DNA from: Streptomyces puniciscabiei
GTDB taxonomy: Bacteria; Actinomycetota; Actinomycetes; Streptomycetales; Streptomycetaceae
DNA length: 64,000 nt
NCBI RefSeq assembly: GCF_006715785.1
Contig: NZ_VFNX01000001.1
Span: 4,444,001 to 4,508,000, forward strand
Reading direction: 5' to 3'
Part shown: piece after piece, positions 50,821 to 59,589 of the stretch
Position numbering within the stretch: position 1 is the stretch's first letter
How the letters are laid out: the number at the start of each line of letters is the position of its first letter
The notes under the pieces: generated by a model
Told to the model about the DNA's origin: nothing
Database searches by the model: none
The model's input: only the letters and a program-made list of their open reading frames with translations
Position numbers and translations under genes: made by a program

Positions 50821-52275
50821 CTACCGCCCTGCGAGGCGATACCCGCTGGCCCCGTCCACCGTGCTGGCTAGCAGTAGCCGGGCCGGGGCGCCGCCGAAGG
50901 ACGTGGAGACGGCCTGGTTGAGGCGCTGAACGTACTTGGGCACCGAGGACGGGGCGACGTAGAGCTTCGCCGCGATCCGCTCGGTCGCCATTCCGGCCTC
51001 GGGGGCGTCGTACACGACCTTCACCACGTCGAACAGGCGCTCCGACAGCTCACACGCCACGATTCCCTCGCTGTCGCGTGCCCCGAGGAGGACGGTCCGG
51101 CCAGGAGCGAGGGCGACATGGACGATGACCATCTCGGCCGACGCCTCGCTCGCGTCCTCGGAGGTGGTGGCGGCAAGGTTCATCCGGGCCAGACGCTGCA
51201 TCGCTTCCTCGTAGGCCGACACCGTGTAGTACGCGGCCCTGATGGTGGCGCGCTTACCCGAGGCACCCGGCTCGTTCCACAGTCCCGCCTCCGGGTCCCA
51301 CAGATCGTTCATCAACTTCCACGCCTTGGCGAGGCGGGGATCGCGCGGGCTCGCGCCAGCCCGGATGGCGGCCTGGGTGCACAGCGCGTACGCCATGTGC
51401 TCCCAGGCTGTGCCCTGCACGTCCTTGTCGTCCTCGACGAACTCCTCCCACCGGTGATGGTTGTGCAGCAGCCACTGGCCGGCCTCGACAACCACGTCGG
51501 ACAGCCGCTTCCGCTGCACCGGGCCATGCACCCCGCCCGCCTCCCGCAGGACGTCCCGATAGGCGGGCTCGCCACCCGGCCCGGTGCCGGAGCAGACGGT
51601 CGACAACGCGAGCAGGCACAGCGCGGTCTTGCTCGGGCTCGGATCGGTGTCGACGTACGTACGCCACCCCCACGCCCCGCTGGGGCGCCGGTGGTAGAGC
51701 AGGCCGCGCACTCCGTGGTCGATCAGCGGTTCGACGCGCTCCAGCAGGCTGCCTGTCTCCACCCCGCCGGGTAAGAGGAGCCCAGGGCCGAAGTCATGGA
51801 GGGCATCTCTGAGCTCGGCGAGCCGGTGCACCACCAAGGCGGTCTGGTGCAGCGACGTGTCGTCGAGTCCGAGGACTTCGGGCCAGCCGTGGTCGACCTG
51901 GTGGTCCTCCAGCCAGCCGACGCACCAGGCCGCGGACTCTGCGACGCGGTTGTGGTGGAAGAAACGAGGGTGGGACAACAGTCCGGCCAGGCCGAAGGCG
52001 ATGAACCGGGTGTGCTCACCACGACCACCTTTGGGCCGGGGCCGCGAGTGCTCCGGGATGGCGCCGGTGAGGAAGTCGAGGCCCTGGCGAACCGGCTGTC
52101 CGGCGATGCCGGCGGCCCGCAGAATCGGCAGGACCTCGCTGGTGTTGACGATCGACGAGACCGAGGTCAGGGTGAGGCCCCACCCGCCGTCGTACCCCTG
52201 GTTGTGCAGCAGCGTCCGGGCAGCCTCGCCAGCTCGGGTCTCGAACGCCGCGAGCCCCAAGTGCGCACTCTTCAT
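50821..52275 (-). CDS. Terpene-cyclase-like toroid protein with C-terminal winged helix
   Basis: 484 residues from ATG 52275, six bases after CGGAGG. The first 370 residues are alpha/alpha-toroid repeats: LLHNQGYDGGWGLTLTSVSS, WLEDHQVDHGWPEVLG, YHRRPSGAWGWRTY and LLHNHHRWEEFV, the QxxDGGWG pattern of prenyltransferase/squalene-cyclase repeats. No DxDD or other catalytic acid motif is seen. Residues 400-484 read ELSERLFDVVKVVYD and PSSVPKYVQRLNQAVSTSFG, an OmpR-like winged helix. It looks like a ligand-sensing regulator, perhaps of an isoprenoid or peptide. Confidence 0.7.
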   Translation of the reverse strand: MKSAHLGLAAFETRAGEAARTLLHNQGYDGGWGLTLTSVSSIVNTSEVLPILRAAGIAGQPVRQGLDFLTGAIPEHSRPRPKGGRGEHTRFIAFGLAGLLSHPRFFHHNRVAESAAWCVGWLEDHQVDHGWPEVLGLDDTSLHQTALVVHRLAELRDALHDFGPGLLLPGGVETGSLLERVEPLIDHGVRGLLYHRRPSGAWGWRTYVDTDPSPSKTALCLLALSTVCSGTGPGGEPAYRDVLREAGGVHGPVQRKRLSDVVVEAGQWLLHNHHRWEEFVEDDKDVQGTAWEHMAYALCTQAAIRAGASPRDPRLAKAWKLMNDLWDPEAGLWNEPGASGKRATIRAAYYTVSAYEEAMQRLARMNLAATTSEDASEASAEMVIVHVALAPGRTVLLGARDSEGIVACELSERLFDVVKVVYDAPEAGMATERIAAKLYVAPSSVPKYVQRLNQAVSTSFGGAPARLLLASTVDGASGYRLAGR

Positions 52276-52375
52276 GATTCGCCTCCGCCGCCAAACGCCC
52301 CGGACCGCCGGTCGGACCGTACCCAACTCATGTACTGCCGACGCGCGTTCAGGATCGAGACGCTACGGCGCATGG

Positions 52376-52519
52376 TCACGAAGCCGTTCGTGTTCCAGCA
52401 TGCCCAGGACGTATGGCCAGCAGGCGAGACCCTGCGGGGATGGGCGGCGTGTAGGCGCGGGCCAGTTGACGCTGGCCGTAGACCTTCCAGGCTTGGGTCT
52501 TCATGTCCTCGACGGGCAA
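52376..52519 (-). CDS. Truncated methyltransferase N-terminus or small ORF
   Basis: 47 residues from TTG 52519, four bases after AGGAGG; an ATG five codons later is alternative. It reads KTQAWKVYGQRQLARAYTPP, similar to the opening of streptomycete SAM-dependent methyltransferases (WKVYGxxxLxRG), but the SAM-binding domain is missing. The ribosome site is excellent. Probably the remains of a deleted gene at the end of the Nudix operon. Confidence 0.4.
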   Translation of the reverse strand: MPVEDMKTQAWKVYGQRQLARAYTPPIPAGSRLLAIRPGHAGTRTAS

Positions 52520-52547
52520 GATGCCTCCTGGAGGGCGTGCTGCGGGT

Positions 52548-53561
52548 TCAGGTGTGCGTGATGAGGTAGGCGGGGCCCTCGCCACGACGGGCTCGTTCGA
52601 TGGCATCGAGACGGGCGAAGGCCCGCGGCGCCATCAGCTCCTGCCAGGTGGCGAGGTCGTGGACGGCCCACATGTCGTGTTCGGCGGGATCGAGTCGGAT
52701 CCGGCCGAGCTGGGCTGCGGTCAGCTGCCCACCGTCGAAGATGAGACCCACCTTGTTCAGCGGCAGGCGGGGCCCAGCGTGCAGAAAGTGCGTCAGGAGC
52801 AACCGGGGTGTACCCAGCCCGAGTTCAAGGCCGGTCTCTTCGACCCCTTCGCGCCGGGCGGTCTGGAGCGGGTCCTCTCCTTGGGCGTCCAGGTTGCCGC
52901 CCGGGAACTGCCAGAGCCGCGAGCCGTAGACCGAACGCAACTGGACAGGCCGGTCGTGCTCGTCACGGATGTACAGGCACCCGTACACCGTGTGGTGGGG
53001 AACGGTCTGTGCGTACTGCGTGGGCGTCATCGGCATCGGGCGGCCCGGACGCGCAGGGCGATGGTCGAATTCGAGGGCGAGGACGCTGAGCGCTTCCTTG
53101 GCCGGCGGGTAGATGCTCCGGAGGTTGGCGAGCAGTTCTCCGGGAGGCCCGTCCGGGTCGATGCGCGTATTGTCCTCCGCGCCCAACAGATCCTCAAAGG
53201 AGGGGTATCGGGTGATCCGCTGCACGATGACGTCGAGTTCCCTGCCGGTGTCCCGGTCGTGGAAGACGACCGTGTCGCCGACTGCGACAGCGAGCTTCTG
53301 TGGGGTGGCTACCCTCACTTCGACCGTCTTACGGCCTGCCTCCACTTGACGGTAGTACTGCGGGAGCAGGTGCATGTGGTGCTCTTGCCGTTCATCTCCT
53401 GCCGCCGGACTCGGGACGGCCGAGATCGCCTGTTGGGTGTCGTCGGGCACGCGTGTCTCCGATCGCTGCTGTGGCTGGTCGGTTGCGGTCTGTGGCCCGT
53501 GGAAGACGAACCGGGGTCGCTGCGCGGCGGAGTCTTCGGGCGTGGCCGTGCTTATGCCCAT
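52548..53561 (-). CDS. ASCH-Nudix fusion protein
   Basis: 337 residues from ATG 53561, overlapping the stop of the upstream gene by ten bases. An N-terminal disordered part precedes an ASCH domain (residues about 50-145: HMHLLPQYYRQVEAGRKTVE, then VGDTVVFHDRD), a PUA-like fold proposed to bind RNA or modified bases. Then a Nudix domain: FPGGNLDAQGEDPLQTARRE, GVEETGLEL. ASCH-Nudix fusion suggests a modified nucleotide or nucleic-acid substrate. Confidence 0.82.
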   Translation of the reverse strand: MGISTATPEDSAAQRPRFVFHGPQTATDQPQQRSETRVPDDTQQAISAVPSPAAGDERQEHHMHLLPQYYRQVEAGRKTVEVRVATPQKLAVAVGDTVVFHDRDTGRELDVIVQRITRYPSFEDLLGAEDNTRIDPDGPPGELLANLRSIYPPAKEALSVLALEFDHRPARPGRPMPMTPTQYAQTVPHHTVYGCLYIRDEHDRPVQLRSVYGSRLWQFPGGNLDAQGEDPLQTARREGVEETGLELGLGTPRLLLTHFLHAGPRLPLNKVGLIFDGGQLTAAQLGRIRLDPAEHDMWAVHDLATWQELMAPRAFARLDAIERARRGEGPAYLITHT

Positions 53562-55042
53562 CCCGTTTCGGAGCAGAGGCGGCCGGCGCGGATGCCCTCG
53601 ATGACCACCCGCGTGTAGGGGACGAGGTCTTCGGGGAGTGCCGCCGGGTCCCAGAATGTCCACTGGGTGCACTTGTCCGGCTCGCGCAGTTCGGGTTCGC
53701 CGGTCCAGGTCCGGGCGCGGAAGAACAGGCCCATGCGGGGCTGGTCCCCGGCATTGTCGATGTGGTGGACGACGTGGACGAGTTCGACGTCCTGCGGCTC
53801 GATCTGCAGACCGGCCTCCTCTCTGGCCTCCCTGATCAGGCACGTGATCGCGCTCTCCTGCTCGCAGTGGCCGGCCAGGACGTGCCAGGTGGAGGGCGCG
53901 AACGCGGAGTCGGGGTGGCGCAGCCCGAGCAGCACCGTTCCGTCGGGACGCTCCAGGTAGAGGTGGACGCCGATGACGTTGAGGACCGTGCCGTGCGGGG
54001 AGGCCGGGCCGCGCTCATCGTCCGAGGCGGTCCCGGTCTGCGACGCGGTGCAGGAAGCGCCGGCCGGACGGCTGGCGGCGTGGCGTCGTACGAGGGCGCT
54101 GGTGGTGGGCGCGATGCGTAGGCGGTGGAGGTCGTCGGGGGCGAACCAGGCCAGCATCACCCCTTCGGTCAGGTGGAGTTCGCGGGGATCGCCGTTCCAG
54201 CGACCGGCGTAGATGGCGATGGGCACGGTCGCGCCGACGTCGTCGGTTGCTTCCTCGATGCCGAACGGGGTCAGGTCGGCGATGTGGAGGCCAGCTTCCT
54301 CGTCCAGCTCGCGCCGCACGGTGTGTTCCAGGGTGGCATCCTGGGGCTCTCGGCCGCCGCCCAGCAGTGACCACATGCCCGGCTCCCAGATCTGGCCGGG
54401 GAAGTAGTCGCGCAGATGGAGCAGGTACTCACCTCGGTCGTTGTAGATCAGAGCTGAGGCGTTGGCGGTCTCCGGTTCGACGCCGGGCGTGAGCTTGAGC
54501 AGCTTCTCGCGCAGAGAGGACGAGTACACCCTGTCCACGGGCCGCCACTCGATGCCACCGACTTCTTCTTCCTGCAGCACTACCGGCACCTCTGTCGCCG
54601 TGTGCAGGCGGAAGAGGAAGCGCAGGTCGAAGTGCTGGTGCCCGGGTTCGCCTTTGCTCGGGCGGGCGTCGATGTCGTGGATGTCGATGTCGAACGGCAC
54701 GGTCTCGTATCCGGGCCACGGTGCCACGGCCTGGGCTGAGATCCCGGTCTCCTCGTGCAGCTCCCGAAGGGCTGTCCCTGCCAGGGACTCGTCTTCGGGC
54801 TCGGCGTGCCCGCCTGGCGGGAGTACCTTCCCGCTTGCCAGGTGAAGCACGTGCAGGACGCGGCCGAGCTGGTCGACGACGATGGCACCGCAGGTGACGT
54901 GCCCGGAAAAGGTGGAGCGACTGGCGATGCTGGTGGGCCGCTTGAGGGCTTCCAGGAGGCCGCCGAGTTGCGGTCGCTCGTGAGGGTGACGAGCGAGGTA
55001 GGTCTCGACGGTGGTACGGATGTGGTCGTGCGACAGCGGCAT
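53552..55042 (-). CDS. Triple-Nudix protein
   Basis: 496 residues with three complete Nudix boxes: GGHAEPEDESLAGTALRELH/EETGI (about residue 77), GGGREPQDATLEHTVRRELD/EEAGL (about 228), and AGHCEQESAITCLIREARE/EAGL (about 380). Each spans a beta-grasp-like domain of about 140 residues. All three keep the REXXEE core; the third has Ala for the first Gly. Nudix enzymes with three domains are rare. It is the middle gene of the leftward Nudix block. Confidence 0.85.
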   Translation of the reverse strand: MPLSHDHIRTTVETYLARHPHERPQLGGLLEALKRPTSIASRSTFSGHVTCGAIVVDQLGRVLHVLHLASGKVLPPGGHAEPEDESLAGTALRELHEETGISAQAVAPWPGYETVPFDIDIHDIDARPSKGEPGHQHFDLRFLFRLHTATEVPVVLQEEEVGGIEWRPVDRVYSSSLREKLLKLTPGVEPETANASALIYNDRGEYLLHLRDYFPGQIWEPGMWSLLGGGREPQDATLEHTVRRELDEEAGLHIADLTPFGIEEATDDVGATVPIAIYAGRWNGDPRELHLTEGVMLAWFAPDDLHRLRIAPTTSALVRRHAASRPAGASCTASQTGTASDDERGPASPHGTVLNVIGVHLYLERPDGTVLLGLRHPDSAFAPSTWHVLAGHCEQESAITCLIREAREEAGLQIEPQDVELVHVVHHIDNAGDQPRMGLFFRARTWTGEPELREPDKCTQWTFWDPAALPEDLVPYTRVVIEGIRAGRLCSETGWA

Positions 55043-55098
55043 GGATGTACCTCAGAGAGCGCAGAGCGGAACGAGTCGAGGCGGGGTGGTCCTTCGTG

Positions 55099-56238
55099 TC
55101 AGCTCAGCCGCATCCCCTCCACAGGGACTTCCTCGATCCTGGTGCGGCCAGCGGTGGGCAGGGCCCAGCGCTCCCGGGCGGTTTCAGCGGCGAGTCGCGC
55201 TTGCCGCTCCCCTGGCGGCCCCCATCCCAGAAGGGCAGCTGCCTGGACGGGGGAGACGAGCAGGCGGGCGAAGGGGTGGCCGGTGGCAGGGTCGACGGCC
55301 GCCGGCCCGATGGCGGTGACCCGGGCGGCCAGGCGGAGCCGGGCGTTGGGCCCCACTCCGCCGTAGACCTCGCCGGTCTCGTCCAGCACCCATCCCAGTC
55401 GCACCGGGTCGGTCAGAGTCAGCTGCGCTTCCTCGGCGGCTTCGCGGTGGAGGGTGTCCTCGGGCGTCGTGTCGGTCTTCTCCACGGTTCCGCCGGGCAG
55501 CATTGGCAGCGCGCCCCGGGGACCGGGGTCGGAGACGAGGACGACCCGGCCGTCGGGGACGAAGCACCACGCCCAGGCTTGCTGCACGGGGAGCCGCTCG
55601 GGGACAGCGGCACGGTTGAGAGGGCTGTCCCACAGGGGCCGGTGGCAGACGTGGACGTCATGGCGATCCAGCGCCGGGACGTCGAGGATGTGCCGGCCGT
55701 CGGCGAGGTGGGCGGTGGCGGTGTTCCCGAGCCGGGCACGGTAGGCAGCGAGCATGATCTGCCCGTCGACAGGGCGCAGCCGTTGCACCGCGTCCCGGGT
55801 CTCGAAGAAGGCGAACTCGGACAGCTCCTCGCGCGGCAGGCGGATCGCCTCCACCTGGTCGGGGGTGAGGGATCCGCCGTCGAAGACGTATCGGATCTCT
55901 CCGGGACAGGGCATGCCGGGCTGGCTGTCGGGGTGGTGCGGCGAGAGGGAGTGGACGGCGAGCACGCCCGACAGGGGCAGGTCCGGCAGGCCCAGTTCCT
56001 CGGTGATCTCGCGCCGGCAGGCGACGTGCGGGTGTTCGCCGCGTTCGACGACTCCTCCGGGCAGCAGCCACCGGTCGTCCTCGCGGTAGGTGGGGTGAAC
56101 GAGCAGGACGCGGCCGACCTGGTCAGTGACGAGCGCGGCGGCGCCGGCCCACACTGCGTGCCGGGACGCGGCGTGCTGCCCTGCGGACAGGGTGGCACGC
56201 GGTGCACCGTGATCCGAAGGTGAGAGGGGAGAGGTCAC
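55099..56238 (-). CDS. Double-Nudix protein
   Basis: 379 residues from ATG 56238. The first Nudix box is GGVVERGEHPHVACRREITE/ELGL (about residue 71) and the second GGTVEKTDTTPEDTLHREAA/EEAQL (about 240). In the second, the terminal Gly of the box is Gln, so activity may differ. It lies 60 bp after the ABC exporter gene and 56 bp before the triple-Nudix gene. Confidence 0.83.
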   Translation of the reverse strand: MTSPLSPSDHGAPRATLSAGQHAASRHAVWAGAAALVTDQVGRVLLVHPTYREDDRWLLPGGVVERGEHPHVACRREITEELGLPDLPLSGVLAVHSLSPHHPDSQPGMPCPGEIRYVFDGGSLTPDQVEAIRLPREELSEFAFFETRDAVQRLRPVDGQIMLAAYRARLGNTATAHLADGRHILDVPALDRHDVHVCHRPLWDSPLNRAAVPERLPVQQAWAWCFVPDGRVVLVSDPGPRGALPMLPGGTVEKTDTTPEDTLHREAAEEAQLTLTDPVRLGWVLDETGEVYGGVGPNARLRLAARVTAIGPAAVDPATGHPFARLLVSPVQAAALLGWGPPGERQARLAAETARERWALPTAGRTRIEEVPVEGMRLS

Positions 56239-56298
56239 GAGACTCTGCCTTTCAGAACGGTGGGCGGACGTGTATGCGGCGCGGCCGGGGAGTGGTGA

Positions 56299-58239
56299 TC
56301 AGGGTGTGCCGCCGCTCATCCGGCGCTGCAGCTCCCACAAGGACTGGAAGAGCCCCGGCTCCTGGGTGAGCTGGTCGTAGGTGCCCTCCTGGACGATCCG
56401 TCCCTCGTCCAGGACCACGATCCGGTCGGCGACGGCCACATTGGTGAGCCGGTGCGTGATCAGCAGAATGGCGCGGTCCTTGGCCAGTTCGCGCAGCCCG
56501 GAGAAGATTCGGTGCTCCGCCCGTGCGTCGAGGGCGGCCGTGGGTTCGTCCATCACCAACAGCGCCGCCTGCCGGTGGAACGCGCGGGTGAGGACGAGGC
56601 GCTGCCACTGTCCGCCGGAGAGTTGCTGGCCGCCGAACCACTCGCTGGTCAGGAGGGTGTTCAGGCCGGAGCGGAGGTTGGGCAGCATCTCCGCGGCGCC
56701 GGAAGCCTCGCATGCGGCGAGCAGCGCCGCGTCGCTGGTGTCGCCCTGTCCGAAGGTGATGTTGTCGCGCATGGTCAGCGGCAGATACGTGAACTTCTGC
56801 GGCACTAGAGCGACGTGCTCCCACGACCTCCACGGGTCTAGGTCCGCCGTGGAAGCGTGATCCCAGGCCACGTCACCCTCGGTGGGCAGCAACAGTCCGC
56901 ACAGCAGGCGGGAGAGGGTCGTCTTGCCGGAGCCGTTCTCTCCGACCAGCGCCACGATCTCGCCGCGGCGCACGTGGAGGGAGACGCCGCTCAGGCTGTC
57001 CTTCGGGGCGCCGTCGTAGCGGTAGGTGACGTCGCGGACCTCGAAACGTTCCGGGGCTGCGGTCAGGGACGCGGTGCCGCGGGAGTCGGTCATCGCCTGG
57101 CCGTGGGCGTTGTCGAGGAAGTTCTGCCAGTCCTGGACGTACCAGCCGGTGCGCACCAGGCGGGCCCCGCCGTTGATGATGCCGCGCACTGAGCCGGTGG
57201 CCGTCTGGAGGGCGAAGACTGCGCCGCCTCCGGCCGCCAGGCTCATGCGGCCGGAGGCCAGGAGCCACAGCAGTGCTGCCCACACGGCGGTCGAGGCGAT
57301 CCCGCCCGCGACGGCTCCGGCCAGTCCCATCCAGGCGCCGGTGTTGGCGGCCTTGCGTTCGGCCGCGTTGACCGAGGCGGCCAGCTTCCGATACCGGCCG
57401 ATCAGGAAGGGGCCGGCCAGGCAGGCTCGCATCTCCTCGCTGGACTCCATGTAGGCCATGTGCCATCGCAGTTTGCCCAGCATCCGGCGCCGCCCGGAGG
57501 TCTCCAGGCTGGCGAGGTAGATCACGCGGGCGGACCGGACGTAGGCGGCGGCCTGCGGCAGGCATGCGAGGAAGAGGAGGGGGAGGAGCAGCGGGTGCAA
57601 GACGGTCAGGACGGCTGCGCCGGCCGCGAGCGTCGCGGTCGCCGCGAGGACGTCCTGTGCTTCTTCCACGAGGTCGGGGGTGACCTGGGCGCCGCGGTCG
57701 GCGATGTCGTAGGCGTCGTTGTAACCGGGCTTGTTGTTGGCGGCCAGTTCCGCTCCGAGCGCGGCCTCGACCATCGTCAGCTCCGCTGCCCGGCCGAGCA
57801 CCGGGCGTAGACGCCCGGTCAGCCAGACGACGGTGATGCCCAGCAGCGCGCGCAGGCCGGTGGTGGCGGCGATGACGCTCAGTTGCGGAGCGGCGCCCCA
57901 CAGCCGCTCGGTGATGTCGCCCGAGGAGATCAGTGCGGTGATCGTGCCCGTGACGGCCAGGAGGCCGAGGGCCGCGAGGACGCCTGTCCCGATCTGGCAC
58001 ACCAGCAGTCCGATGGTCGCGCCGCGGTCCACCCGCCAGGCCATCTGCACCGAGCGCCGTACGAGCGAGGGTAGACGCCGTGCCATGGTGCGGGAGGTCA
58101 GCAGCGACCCTGCCTTGAGCCGTGACTCGTCGCGGTAGAGGTATTCCTCCTCTCGAACATCGGCCCCATGCGGTGAGTCGTCCTGGGAGGTGCCCTTCGA
58201 TGGTTGTGGCGGCTGATCCTGTGTGATGGCCGAGGTCAT
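56299..58239 (-). CDS. ABC exporter, fused permease and ATPase
   Basis: 646 residues from ATG 58239, preceded by AAGGGGG. Six hydrophobic segments in the first 340 residues form the membrane domain. The ATPase has Walker A GENGSGKTT, Q-loop LVPQKF, signature LSGGQWQR, Walker B LLVMDEPTA and H-loop LITHRLT. It is likely to export a peptide or lipid-linked product; both the RiPP maturase operon and the lanthipeptide operon are on this strand. Confidence 0.9.
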   Translation of the reverse strand: MTSAITQDQPPQPSKGTSQDDSPHGADVREEEYLYRDESRLKAGSLLTSRTMARRLPSLVRRSVQMAWRVDRGATIGLLVCQIGTGVLAALGLLAVTGTITALISSGDITERLWGAAPQLSVIAATTGLRALLGITVVWLTGRLRPVLGRAAELTMVEAALGAELAANNKPGYNDAYDIADRGAQVTPDLVEEAQDVLAATATLAAGAAVLTVLHPLLLPLLFLACLPQAAAYVRSARVIYLASLETSGRRRMLGKLRWHMAYMESSEEMRACLAGPFLIGRYRKLAASVNAAERKAANTGAWMGLAGAVAGGIASTAVWAALLWLLASGRMSLAAGGGAVFALQTATGSVRGIINGGARLVRTGWYVQDWQNFLDNAHGQAMTDSRGTASLTAAPERFEVRDVTYRYDGAPKDSLSGVSLHVRRGEIVALVGENGSGKTTLSRLLCGLLLPTEGDVAWDHASTADLDPWRSWEHVALVPQKFTYLPLTMRDNITFGQGDTSDAALLAACEASGAAEMLPNLRSGLNTLLTSEWFGGQQLSGGQWQRLVLTRAFHRQAALLVMDEPTAALDARAEHRIFSGLRELAKDRAILLITHRLTNVAVADRIVVLDEGRIVQEGTYDQLTQEPGLFQSLWELQRRMSGGTP

Positions 58240-58454
58240 CGTTCCCCCTTGGACGGTCGCTGCGGCAGAGTCGTGAGGTCTAACGACATGGCAGCGATAT
58301 CGAACACACGTCATTCGGTCGTGCTGGGAAGCCCGCTCTTGCCTGCGTGAGGAGACCTAGCGAGCCCGTGATCCCTGGGCTGGCGGGGAGTGGCTCCGGG
58401 CCGGAAATGGCCGAAACGCCGACACCGCCCGCGCGACGAGGGCGCTACGGCATG
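58240..58454. promoter_or_regulatory. Gap before ABC exporter operon
   Basis: 215 bases without a gene. It probably holds the promoter of the exporter/Nudix genes; no clear motif was identified. Confidence 0.35.
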
Positions 58455-59585
58455 TCATCCCGGGCGGCGCCCCGCCTGGCTCAGAGCGGGCGCGGTCCGC
58501 AGCAGTCTTTCCAGCTCTGTCTCGGCGTGGACGACTGCGCCCGTCAGTGCCTCGCGGTGGTGGGTGTGCAGGACGCCGCCCAGTCCCGCAGCCGCGATCA
58601 CCGCGCTGAGAGCGTCTGCCGAGTCGGCGCTCAGGGCGGATGCGGCGAGGGGATGGTGCAGTACGTCGCGTGCCGCGTAGGCGTCGAGTTGGGCGACGTC
58701 GACGAGGGCGTCGAGTATCGGGGCTGCGTGCCGCCCGGTGGAATCCAGTTCCAGGGCAGACAGGCCCGTCCGGGTCTGGAAGGCGGCGGTCGACGGTTCG
58801 GGGCGGGCAAGGATCAGGGTGGCTTCGTGCAGGGTGCGGTCGAGGTCGGCTTCGGCGACGGGTGTGTTCGTGGGACGGCAGTGGGCGTGCAGGAGGAGGG
58901 CGATGGCTCTCTCCCAGGGCTCCGTTGGCTGGGTGGTGTCGATCAGGTCGCGGGCTTGCTGGTCGAGGCCCTGTTCCATCAGGGCCATGATCTTGATCTG
59001 GCGGCCGTCGAGGAGCCGGTTGCCGATGCCGCGGTGCTGGGCCATGGCTTCGGCCGCTTCGGTCCACCGGCCGATGCGGGCGAGGGCGCGGGCGCCGTCC
59101 ACGAGCAGCGTGACCCACAGCTCCTGGCACACGGTGCGGTGGTCCTCGTCCGTGCCGGTCAGAGTGGACAGGTCGACGGTGCGTCCGTCGATCTCGGTCT
59201 TCTCCCGCTGCCGCGCGGCGTGGTTGAGGCGGACGAGCAGGTCGTAGGCGGCCTCACCCTGGCCGTCGCGGGTCAGCAGCCGGGAGAGGTTGACCAGCGG
59301 CATCAGCGACATGACCGCGATCGGTCCGCTCAAGCGTCCGGCGTCAGCGAAGACCTGGTGCTGGCGCCAGCACAGGTCGGCGGCCAGGTGAGGCAGGCCG
59401 ACGTCGGAGGCGATGAGCGCGGCGTAGTTGAGGACCCCGCAGGCGCGGGCCACCAGGTCGTGGTGGCTCGCACCTGCGGGCACGACGGTCAGCCCGGTGA
59501 GGTGGTTGATGCGCTCCTCCAAGGGGAGCGCGGGCGCCTTGGTGCGGCGGACCAGAGGGATGCGGCTGGCTATCGCGGGAAGCAT
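58455..59585 (-). CDS. Helical-repeat protein of lanthipeptide operon
   Basis: 376 residues from ATG 59585, four bases after the previous stop. It is composed of TPR-like amphipathic helices (LAADLCWRQHQVFADAGRLS, QGEAAYDLLVRLNHAARQRE, RIGRWTEAAEAMAQHRGIG) with no catalytic motif. The order, following the FxLD methyltransferase, suggests an accessory protein of maturation or regulation. Confidence 0.6.
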   Translation of the reverse strand: MLPAIASRIPLVRRTKAPALPLEERINHLTGLTVVPAGASHHDLVARACGVLNYAALIASDVGLPHLAADLCWRQHQVFADAGRLSGPIAVMSLMPLVNLSRLLTRDGQGEAAYDLLVRLNHAARQREKTEIDGRTVDLSTLTGTDEDHRTVCQELWVTLLVDGARALARIGRWTEAAEAMAQHRGIGNRLLDGRQIKIMALMEQGLDQQARDLIDTTQPTEPWERAIALLLHAHCRPTNTPVAEADLDRTLHEATLILARPEPSTAAFQTRTGLSALELDSTGRHAAPILDALVDVAQLDAYAARDVLHHPLAASALSADSADALSAVIAAAGLGGVLHTHHREALTGAVVHAETELERLLRTAPALSQAGRRPG

Positions 59586-59589
59586 CGGC

